NCBI GenBank assembly: GCA_028277295.1
Contig: JANQGN010000364.1
Location: 1 to 9,997 of the forward strand
Direction: 5' to 3'
Length of the DNA: 9,997 bases
Origin: Rhodospira sp.
Lineage (GTDB): Bacteria > Pseudomonadota > Alphaproteobacteria > Rhodospirillales > Rhodospirillaceae
The notes beneath the pieces are model-generated. The model worked only from the letters and a program-made list of their open reading frames with translations. It made no database searches and was not told the DNA's origin. Positions 1 through 5,917 of the stretch are shown in pieces (position 1 is the first letter of the stretch; each line of letters opens with the position of its first letter). A program made the translations under genes and the position numbers.

Positions 1-996
1 CCGCCGCAGGTTCAGGGCCATCTGCCGCAGGCGCTGGTCCACGGGCATGGCCAGCGCCGCGCGGGTGCGCGGGCCGATCTTGGCGTCCACGCTCAGGCCG
101 TGACGGGCCTGGAAGCGGCGCACCGAGTCCGCCAGCGCGGCATCGTACAGAGCCGGGTCGACGGGCGTGGCACCCCTGTGGTCGCCGGTGGCGGCGAGGC
201 GCGTTCGCACCAAAGCGATGTCGGGATGTAGCGCGCCGGGCTCCAGTTTCGGGCCCAAGGACGGCGGCACGGGCCAGCCGCCGGCGCGCGCCAGCACATC
301 GTAGTCCAGCACGGCGCGCCGCAACCGGGCCTGGCGATCTTCCGTGCTGATCAGACGGAACAGCCGGCCGGGCCGCGCGGCGGTGGGGTCGTCCTCGGTG
401 ATCCGGGCAAGCGTCGCGGCCAAGCCCCAGGAGTTGGCGGCGGCCGGATCGCCGGGGCGCGCGGTCGCCTTCCGGACGTAGTCGGTCAGCGCGACGGTTA
501 AGGCCACGTCCAGGCGAGCCCGGCTGGCGGGGTCAGTGGCGGCGCCGCCGGTCATCGCGGGCAAGGGGGCGACGCCGGTCAGGCCATCCACCCAGGCGGT
601 GTGCAGCACGGCGCGCACCTGGCGGCCGAGCGGGGTCAGGCCGCCGGCATCGGTCCAGGCGGGGGCATGGTCGCGCTGTTGATAGAAGTCGCGCACCACC
701 CCGGCCAGGAGCGAGTCCGGCAGCGCCGGGTTCTGCTGGACCGCGGTTTGAATCGCGGTTTGGGCCTGGCTCTGACCGGGCTCCGAAGCGGCCACGCCGC
801 CCAAAGGCGTGGTTCCAAACACACCGCGTCCACCGGTGCTTCCGGCGGTGACACAGCCGCCAAGAAGCGCGCACACAACCAGCGTCGCCAGGCCCGGTCC
901 GACGCGCCCCATGGCGCGGCCATGCCGGCCGCTGGTATGCCGCCGCTGGGACGGCGTCGTCTGACCCGGTGTCGTCCCATTCATCGTCATGCGCAT
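1..996 (-). CDS. L,D-transpeptidase, YcbB/LdtD type, N-terminal part (lipoprotein-like; runs off left edge)
   Basis: The reading frame stays open for 332 codons and leaves the window before its C-terminus. The frame contains LLGGC, a lipobox-like site with Cys48 (Cys20 if the start is the ATG at 912). It is followed by a scaffold-type region with FYQQRDHAPAWTDAGGLTPL from residue 104 and YDVLARAGGWPVPPSLGPKL from residue 232. A peptidoglycan-binding-1 motif, SVRRFQARHGLSVDAKIGP, starts at residue 291, and the frame ends in QMALNLRR. This order is that of YcbB/LdtD L,D-transpeptidases, which form 3-3 (mDAP-mDAP) crosslinks in the periplasm. The YkuD domain with the catalytic Cys would lie beyond position 1 and is unseen, so activity cannot be judged. 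In-frame ATGs lie at 996, 990, 984 and 912. A GAGGG sequence precedes the first group, whereas 912 gives the neatest lipoprotein signal. It is third in line after pbpC and mepA on the same strand. Family call is strong; the start is uncertain. Confidence 0.85.
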   Translation of the reverse strand, partial: MRMTMNGTTPGQTTPSQRRHTSGRHGRAMGRVGPGLATLVVCALLGGCVTAGSTGGRGVFGTTPLGGVAASEPGQSQAQTAIQTAVQQNPALPDSLLAGVVRDFYQQRDHAPAWTDAGGLTPLGRQVRAVLHTAWVDGLTGVAPLPAMTGGAATDPASRARLDVALTVALTDYVRKATARPGDPAAANSWGLAATLARITEDDPTAARPGRLFRLISTEDRQARLRRAVLDYDVLARAGGWPVPPSLGPKLEPGALHPDIALVRTRLAATGDHRGATPVDPALYDAALADSVRRFQARHGLSVDAKIGPRTRAALAMPVDQRLRQMALNLRR

Positions 997-1036
997 GATG
1001 CCCTCACCCACGCGGCCCCACGCGACCGGTACACTC

Positions 1037-1063
1037 CGGCGGATGAGTCATCCTCGTCCGCCG
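1037..1063. repeat. Nested dyad symmetry between mepA and the L,D-transpeptidase gene
   Basis: A perfect odd palindrome, GGATGAGTCATCC, occupies 1041-1053. A second, wider pairing is possible between CGGCGGA (1037-1043) and TCCGCCG (1057-1063). The two foldings are mutually exclusive at GGA. No T-run follows on the minus strand, so a classical intrinsic terminator is not supported. It could be an operator, an mRNA stem-loop between two cistrons, or chance in GC-rich DNA. Confidence 0.3.
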
Positions 1064-1101
1064 CCGGTATGAGGTTGAAATGGTATCGAGTCGATGCCGA
1101 T

Positions 1102-2064
1102 TTATCGAGAGTTGAGAATCGCTTGGCACGCTTGGGGGAGCGGTTGTGGCGAATCGGTAACGCTATCTGTTGCTGAGTCGTCACGCGTGTCCGCCCGCGC
1201 GGCGGTCTGGGTGGCGCGACGCGCTTTTGCCGCGAGCCAGCGGGCTATTTCTTCGCGCCACCAGGAAAATGTTTCGACATCGCAACCAGCGCCCGGTGGT
1301 GGCGGCGTTTGGGGCTCGCAGGCCGGGCTGTCGACGGGGCAGTTCAGTCGGATGTGTATATGCGAGTCGTGCCCGTACCACGGGCGGACCTTGCGCAGCC
1401 AGCGCGCGGTGCCTGTGTCCTCGGGGGGATAGGTGGCACACAGGCTGGCCTTGATGGCGGGATGGACAAACAGGCGGGCGACACGCGGGTCCTGAGCGAC
1501 GGCGCGCACCAGGGCGCCGTGCGCGGGCCGCCACAGGCGCGGGTCGGCCATGTCGGCGCCCGCCCGGACGAAGGAAATGGCGGTTGGTTGACGCCGCTCG
1601 GCGTCGGACAGGCGCTGTCCCGGGGGCAGCAGGCGTAGCCAGATGTCCACGTCCAGGCCCGCTTCGTGGCTGGCGTGGCCATAGCTCATGGGGCCGCCGC
1701 GCGGCTGGGAGAGGTCGCCGACCAGCAGTGTTCCCACGCCGTTGGCGTCGGCCCAGGCCCCCAGGTCCTGGACCACCTGGATCAGGACGGGATGTCCGAA
1801 GAAGCGCAGGCGCTGGGGGCGCAACACGGTGTAGCCGGGACCGTCCAGGGGCAGGGCGATGGCGCCCTGAATACAGCCCTGGGTATAGCCGCCCATCACG
1901 AGGGGTGGGCCGTCGGCAGGGGTCGTGACCTTGGCCCAGGCCGCGTCCGGGGCCGGCTTGAGCGGCGCGTCGGGTTTGCGCGCCGGCACGGGGGCCGCGG
2001 CGCCAACGGCGATCGCCACGATCGAGACCAACAGGAACCGGACACCTGGTCCAGGTGCGCGCAT
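1102..2064 (-). CDS. mepA: Penicillin-insensitive murein endopeptidase MepA (peptidase M74)
   Basis: The 320-residue product starts with a hydrophobic export signal (about residues 8-28) and is predicted periplasmic. The M74 metal site is complete: SYGHASHEAGLDVDIW supplies His130, His133 and Asp140, and WYGHDSHIHIRLNCP supplies His232, His235 and His237. From memory, these match E. coli MepA His110/His113/Asp120 and His206/His209/His211. The family cleaves D-Ala-mDAP crosslinks and can also cut mDAP-mDAP crosslinks, without being inhibited by penicillin. Six cysteines (64, 209, 242, 249, 261, 313) are spaced like the three disulfides of E. coli MepA. The last pair is pushed apart by about 22 extra residues rich in Ala, Thr, Asp and Ser. 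The start has an AAGGGGGG ribosome-binding sequence roughly ten bases upstream. It lies 67 bp after pbpC and 105 bp before the L,D-transpeptidase gene, so the three are probably co-transcribed. Confidence 0.95.
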   Translation of the reverse strand: MRAPGPGVRFLLVSIVAIAVGAAAPVPARKPDAPLKPAPDAAWAKVTTPADGPPLVMGGYTQGCIQGAIALPLDGPGYTVLRPQRLRFFGHPVLIQVVQDLGAWADANGVGTLLVGDLSQPRGGPMSYGHASHEAGLDVDIWLRLLPPGQRLSDAERRQPTAISFVRAGADMADPRLWRPAHGALVRAVAQDPRVARLFVHPAIKASLCATYPPEDTGTARWLRKVRPWYGHDSHIHIRLNCPVDSPACEPQTPPPPGAGCDVETFSWWREEIARWLAAKARRATQTAARADTRDDSATDSVTDSPQPLPQACQAILNSR

Positions 2065-2131
2065 GGGACCGTCCCCCCTTCGCGTCCTACCGGTGCCGGA
2101 TGCGTGTGTTCGCCGCCGCCGGTAAAAGGCG

Positions 2132-4303
2132 CTACTTGAGCCAGACGCTCACGGTGTCGGAGCGTCCTTCCGCATCGACAACCGTCACCCGCGCCGCGCC
2201 GCGTCCGTCCGGGGTCCACTGAGCGCCCCGATGCCAGGGCATGCCAGGCACCCGCCGGCCGTTCACCAGCCAGGTATAGGGGCGGCGTCCGCCGCTTGCT
2301 TCCAGGGGCACCCCCAAACCCGCCTGAGCCCAATCCATGGTGGCTCCGTCTGGTGGAAAACGCAAGATCAAGGGCGGCAGACCCGCTGTCGCCGGGGTAA
2401 GCCCAGGCCGCGCGCCGACCGGTCGCAGGCGCCGCAGGGGTGGGGGAAGCTCTAACGGTGTCAGGGCCACCAGCACGCCAGGGGGGGGCCGGCCAGGCAG
2501 CGCGTGCGCGGGCGGCGGCAGCAGGTCGAACAGACGGCGCATCAGGGGCGCGGCGGTGTCCCGGCCGATGCGTCCAGGCACCGGGGTGCCGTCGGCCCGG
2601 CCCACCCACACGCCGACGACGTGGTCTCCGTCCAGTCCAAGCGCCCAGGCGTCGCGGAAGCCATAGGACGTGCCTGTCTTGAAGGCCACCACCCGGCTGT
2701 CGCGGACGGCGTCATCAGGCGCGAAGCCAGCGGCGGGGGGCGCTCGGGCGAGGATGTCCACCACCTGCCAGGCGGCCGCCGCCGGCAGGATCCGCGCGGG
2801 TGGTGGGGCCGCCGCGCCGTCTGGATGGGGCACCACGTGCACGGTCCGGCGTGTCCCGCCGCTGGCCAGGGTGGCATACAGGCCCACCATCTCCTCCAGC
2901 GTCACGCCCAGTCCGCCCAGGGCCAGCGGCAGGCCCGGCCGTCCCAGGCCGCCGCGCCGGCGTGGCTCCACCCCGGCGGCGCGCAGGCGGGCGGCGAAGC
3001 GCATCGGCCCGACGCGGTCCAGCACCGCCACCGCCGGCACGTTGAGCGATCGGCGCAGGGCCTCGGCGGCGGTCACCTCGCCATGGTGGGCGAAACCGAA
3101 GTTGCCCGGCGCATAGCCCTGGCCGAACTGGGTGGGACGGTCGTCGATCTCGGTCAGGGGGTGCAGAAATCCGTCCTCGAAGGCCATGCCGTAGATGAGC
3201 GGCTTGAGGGCCGAGCCGGGCGAGCGCGGCGCCCGGGTCATGTCCACCGCGCCCAGGCGGGTGGCGTCCAGCAGGTTTGGGGAGCCCACCAAGGCGCGCG
3301 CGGCGCCGGTCCCGGCCTCGACGATCAACGCCGCCACCGACAGGCGCGGGTCCTCCAGGCGCGCCGCATGCGCGGCCACCAGGGTCTCGACCCGCGCCTG
3401 CAAGGCGGCGTCCAGGGTGGTGGTCAGCACCGGGCCGGCATCGGGCGGTGCGGCGCGCACCAGCCGGCCGGTCAGGTGCGGGGCGAGGAAGGGCAGGGGG
3501 CGGCGCGTCGTGGGCAAGGGCTCGGCCGCCGCCTCACGGGCCTGCGCGGCGGTCAGCACGCCCACCCCGACCATGCGCGCCAGCACCTTGGCGCGGGCGG
3601 CGCGGGCGGCCTCGGGATGGCGGTCCGGGCGCAGGCCATTGGGGTTTTGTGGCAGCACCACCAGCAGCGCCGCCTGGCCGGGGGTGAGGCGGCGCGGCTC
3701 CTTCCCCCACCAGGCCCAGGTGGCGGCGCGCAGGCCCTCCAGGTTGCCCCCAAAGGGGGCGAGTGTCAGGTAGGCGTCGAGCACGCCGCCGCGGCCCAGG
3801 CGCGCGGTGAGTTGCAGGGCGCGGGCCATCTCGATCAGCTTGGAGGGCACGGTTCGCGGGCGCGGCTCCAGCAGGCGCGCGGCCTGCATGGTCAGGGTGG
3901 AGGCACCCGAGACCACGCGGCCGTGCGCGATCGCCTGACCGCTGGCGCGCAGCACCGCCAGCGGGTCCACCCCGGGGTGCCAGCGGAAGCGGCCGTCCTC
4001 GTAGGCCAGCAGCATGGACAGGTAGAGCGGGTCCACGTCGGCGGCGGTCGTGGGCAGACGCCAGGTCTCGTCCGGGCTCAGGAACGCCCGCAACACCTGG
4101 CCGGTCCGGTCGGTGACCGTCCAGGTGGGGGCGAGGCGCGACAGGTTTGGCGGGCACAGGGCGTCCAGGGTCACGGCAACGGTGCCCATGACGATGACCG
4201 CCACCGCGCCACCCAACACGAGGCGCCGCGCGCGGGACAGGATCGATCGGGGGGCCGTCGAGGCCATGAGGTCCGCCGTGCCGGGAGGGGATACCGGAAC
4301 CAT
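2132..4303 (-). CDS. pbpC: Penicillin-binding protein 1C (class A PBP, glycosyltransferase plus transpeptidase)
   Basis: The 723-residue product has one N-terminal membrane anchor (about 28-48). A GT51 lipid II glycosyltransferase domain (about 55-245) follows, with catalytic-type Glu102 in YEDGRFRWHPGVD and a second motif, GASTLTMQ, at 133-140. The transpeptidase domain (about 290-590) has all three penicillin-binding motifs: SALK with nucleophile Ser364, SLN at 419-421 and KTG at 542-544. Residues about 640-723 resemble the PBP1C-specific C-terminal domain (BiPBP_C), which separates PbpC from PBP1A and PBP1B. It would polymerise glycan strands and form 4-3 crosslinks at the inner membrane. 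In many bacteria pbpC sits beside an alpha-2-macroglobulin gene; none is seen here, and mepA and an L,D-transpeptidase follow instead. A second possible start is the ATG at 4267 (Met13). The gene begins 47 bp after the regulator gene, so read-through from it is possible. E. coli PbpC is somewhat longer, about 770 residues. Confidence 0.95.
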   Translation of the reverse strand: MVPVSPPGTADLMASTAPRSILSRARRLVLGGAVAVIVMGTVAVTLDALCPPNLSRLAPTWTVTDRTGQVLRAFLSPDETWRLPTTAADVDPLYLSMLLAYEDGRFRWHPGVDPLAVLRASGQAIAHGRVVSGASTLTMQAARLLEPRPRTVPSKLIEMARALQLTARLGRGGVLDAYLTLAPFGGNLEGLRAATWAWWGKEPRRLTPGQAALLVVLPQNPNGLRPDRHPEAARAARAKVLARMVGVGVLTAAQAREAAAEPLPTTRRPLPFLAPHLTGRLVRAAPPDAGPVLTTTLDAALQARVETLVAAHAARLEDPRLSVAALIVEAGTGAARALVGSPNLLDATRLGAVDMTRAPRSPGSALKPLIYGMAFEDGFLHPLTEIDDRPTQFGQGYAPGNFGFAHHGEVTAAEALRRSLNVPAVAVLDRVGPMRFAARLRAAGVEPRRRGGLGRPGLPLALGGLGVTLEEMVGLYATLASGGTRRTVHVVPHPDGAAAPPPARILPAAAAWQVVDILARAPPAAGFAPDDAVRDSRVVAFKTGTSYGFRDAWALGLDGDHVVGVWVGRADGTPVPGRIGRDTAAPLMRRLFDLLPPPAHALPGRPPPGVLVALTPLELPPPLRRLRPVGARPGLTPATAGLPPLILRFPPDGATMDWAQAGLGVPLEASGGRRPYTWLVNGRRVPGMPWHRGAQWTPDGRGAARVTVVDAEGRSDTVSVWLK

Positions 4304-4350
4304 CGTGCCGTGGCCCGTGGGGCGGTTTCAAGGCGACCCGGCGTCTCTTG

Positions 4351-5553
4351 TCAGGGGTGGGGCGTGGTCGATCCCCGCGGATCGCTCGGCTCTGTGCTGG
4401 CGTCGGGATCGAGCGCCGCCGCCAGGTCGGGGGGCACGGTCGCCTCGCCATCGGGATCCAGCGCCCCCAGCACCCGCATTTCCTCCGAGAGGGGGGCATC
4501 CGGGGGGGTGTCGGGGGGCGGCAGCGGCGCGGGTGGGGCTGTCCCGCGCCCACCAAAGGAGGGCAGAGGCGGTGCGCGGGTGGCCTCCGGATTGCTCCGC
4601 CCCCGTTTCGGCGCGTGGCCGAAAAACGCCCGGTAGCAGCGTGAGAAGTGGGATGCCGACGTGAAGCCGCTGGCCACGGCCACCTGAAGGACGGTCAAGG
4701 CGGTCTGTTGAAGCAGGGCCCGTGCCCGCCACAATCGCAACGAAAGATAGTAACGAGCCGGCGTGGTGCGCATGTGCTTCTGGAACAGGCGTTCAAGCTG
4801 CCGGGCCGAGACCCCCACGTCCGCCGCCAGGTCGTCCAGGGCCAGGGGCGTTTCCAGATTCGCTTCCATGCAGGCGATGGCCGCCAGGACCTTGGGCTGG
4901 CTGACCCCGACGCGGTCGCGCAGGGCCAGGCGCTGCGGGTCATCCGGGTTGCGCACCCCGGTGTGGATCAGGGCATCGGCCACCGTCGCCGCCAGCTCGG
5001 CGCCATGCTCGGCGCGGATCAGGGCGATGGTCATGTCCAGGGCGGCGGCGCCGCCGGCACAGGTGAAGCGGTCACCGTCGATTTCAAACAGGGTGGCGGT
5101 GATCTCAAGGTCGGGAAACTCCTCGGCGAAGCCCTCCATGTTCTCCCAATGCAAGGTGCAGCGCCGTCCCTTCAGCAGGCCGGCGCGCGCCAGCACCAGG
5201 GCGCCCGTGCACAGGCCACCCAGGGCCGCCCCGGTTCGCGCTTGCCGGCGTAGCCAGGCGAGCACGGCGGAGTCGCGGAAGCCCTCCATGCGCACGCCGG
5301 AACAGACCACCACGGCGTCGGCGCGTTGTCCCGGCGCCTCCATGGACTGGTCGGGGAGAACGCGTATGCCGTTGCTGGCCCGCGCCGGGCCGCCGTCCAC
5401 TGATAGCAGCGTCCAGGCGTACAATGACCGTCCCGAAAGCCGATTCGCCGTCCGCAGGGGCTCGACACAGGAGGTGAACGCCAGCATCGAGAAATGGGGC
5501 AACAGCAGGAACCGGAACAGGCGCGGGGCGCCGGTGCGCTCGACATCGATCAT
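4351..5553 (-). CDS. GlxA-family (GATase1-like/AraC) transcriptional regulator, GbdR-like, with proline-rich C-terminal tail
   Basis: Residues about 10-190 form a DJ-1/PfpI-like sensor domain. It has FLLLPHFSMLAFTSCVEPLR, ASNGI, a nucleophile-elbow-like LCTGAL with Cys115, and TCAGGAAALDM at 164-174. Residues about 222-316 form an AraC-type DNA-binding domain with two helix-turn-helix units (LDDLAADVGVSARQLERLF and VLQVAVASGFTSASHFSRCY). The YYLSLRLWRARALLQQT linker is typical of regulators such as GbdR, SouR and CdhR, which sense glycine betaine, dimethylglycine, sarcosine or carnitine-related compounds. It is transcribed divergently from soxBDA, so activation by sarcosine or a related methylamine is a fair inference; the ligand is not shown by sequence. 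After residue 316 comes an extra tail of about 85 residues, very rich in Pro, Ala and Asp, with no recognised fold. A GAGGCGG sequence lies about five bases before the ATG. Specific naming as gbdR or souR is withheld. Confidence 0.9.
   Translation of the reverse strand: MIDVERTGAPRLFRFLLLPHFSMLAFTSCVEPLRTANRLSGRSLYAWTLLSVDGGPARASNGIRVLPDQSMEAPGQRADAVVVCSGVRMEGFRDSAVLAWLRRQARTGAALGGLCTGALVLARAGLLKGRRCTLHWENMEGFAEEFPDLEITATLFEIDGDRFTCAGGAAALDMTIALIRAEHGAELAATVADALIHTGVRNPDDPQRLALRDRVGVSQPKVLAAIACMEANLETPLALDDLAADVGVSARQLERLFQKHMRTTPARYYLSLRLWRARALLQQTALTVLQVAVASGFTSASHFSRCYRAFFGHAPKRGRSNPEATRAPPLPSFGGRGTAPPAPLPPPDTPPDAPLSEEMRVLGALDPDGEATVPPDLAAALDPDASTEPSDPRGSTTPHP
4491..4518 (+). other. Guanine-tract cluster with G-quadruplex potential inside the regulator's tail
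   Basis: The plus strand has G-runs of 6, 7 and 6 bases (4491-4496, 4502-4508, 4513-4518), separated by five and four bases. Shorter runs follow at 4531-4538. This meets the usual G3+ loop pattern if the 7-base run is split as GGG-G-GGG. It lies on the template strand of the regulator gene and encodes the proline-rich tail. It may simply follow from proline codons. Confidence 0.4.
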
Positions 5554-5636
5554 GCCCGCCTCGTCACACCAACGTCAGGGACGCCGCGCGATTGCGTAAC
5601 CGTAATTGTATATCTTAGCGCATCTCCGTGCGCGGG

Positions 5637-5652
5637 CGGAATGAATATTCCG
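5637..5652. promoter_or_regulatory. Inverted repeat, candidate operator
   Basis: The sequence CGGAAT, a 4-base spacer GAAT, then ATTCCG forms a perfect dyad with 6-bp arms in the divergent intergenic region, 84 bp upstream of the regulator's start codon. The site is AT-rich relative to its surroundings. The binding protein is unknown; the adjacent GlxA-type regulator is the obvious candidate. Confidence 0.35.
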
Positions 5653-5777
5653 TGTCGGCGATCGACTCGAACGGCCGCCAGGATTGGGCGGGATGCGATC
5701 GGCCGGCGCCGGACGCCGCGCATCATCAGCTGGTCATCGCACGCCCCCGAAACCTGGGAGCAGGGCGCATAAACTAA

Positions 5778-5794
5778 AAGATGTATCTCATCTT
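5778..5794. promoter_or_regulatory. Inverted repeat next to a TTATAAC -10-like element, candidate soxB operator
   Basis: AAGATG and CATCTT flank a 5-base centre (TATCT). The symmetry continues imperfectly into the flanking A/T bases. The right arm runs directly into TTATAAC (5793-5799), a possible -10 element on the plus strand about 120 bp upstream of the soxB GTG. A site here would overlap the missing -35 region, suiting either activation or repression. Confidence 0.4.
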
Positions 5795-5905
5795 ATAACG
5801 CGCACCAAAGGGATCTCTCGTCACCCTTGATGCCCTGAACCCATTGCGGATGGTTGATGAACCGTCCGGAGTCCGGGTTAAATGGAACTGGCTCGGGTCC
5901 TCTTC

Positions 5906-5911
5906 GGGAGG
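5906..5911 (+). promoter_or_regulatory. Ribosome binding site of soxB that decides the GTG start
   Basis: GGGAGG lies six bases before the GTG at 5918. It lies inside the longer open frame beginning with the ATG at 5882, which has no comparable upstream sequence. It therefore favours 5918 as the true start. Confidence 0.75.
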
Positions 5912-5917
5912 TCGACG

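Larger units (their letters stand above)
5554..5917. promoter_or_regulatory. Divergent control region between the regulator gene and soxB
   Basis: This 364-bp stretch holds no supported gene and separates two outward-facing transcription units. AT-rich patches stand out from the GC-rich surroundings at 5602-5617 and 5770-5798. On the minus strand 5607-5612 reads TATACA, a possible -10 for the regulator. On the plus strand 5793-5799 contains TTATAAC, a possible -10 for soxBDA. Neither has a good -35 box at normal spacing, as expected of activator-dependent promoters. Dyads lie at 5637-5652, 5778-5794 and 5866-5876 (CCGGAGTCCGG). TGAACC occurs twice, 22 bp apart (5836 and 5858), a spacing AraC-type proteins often use. 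Assignment of any one site is inference. Confidence 0.5.

Noticed and set aside
1021..1068. Intrinsic terminator after mepA
   Set aside because: A stem can be drawn but no run of T follows on the minus strand and the loop is long, so termination is not supported.
601..1176. 191-codon plus-strand frame over the start of the L,D-transpeptidase gene and the gap to mepA
   Set aside because: Opposes a frame with clear lipobox, scaffold and peptidoglycan-binding features, and overlaps the end of mepA. Its own product is Arg/Ala-rich without recognisable features.
2504..4636. 710-codon open frame on the plus strand opposite pbpC
   Set aside because: Antisense to the full set of PBP motifs. Its product is a Gly/Arg/His/Gln-rich sequence without domains, a usual by-product of GC-rich codon bias.
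4763..5599. 278-codon plus-strand frame opposite the regulator
   Set aside because: The minus-strand frame has intact GATase1-like and AraC domains. The plus-strand product is Ser/Arg/Ala-rich noise.
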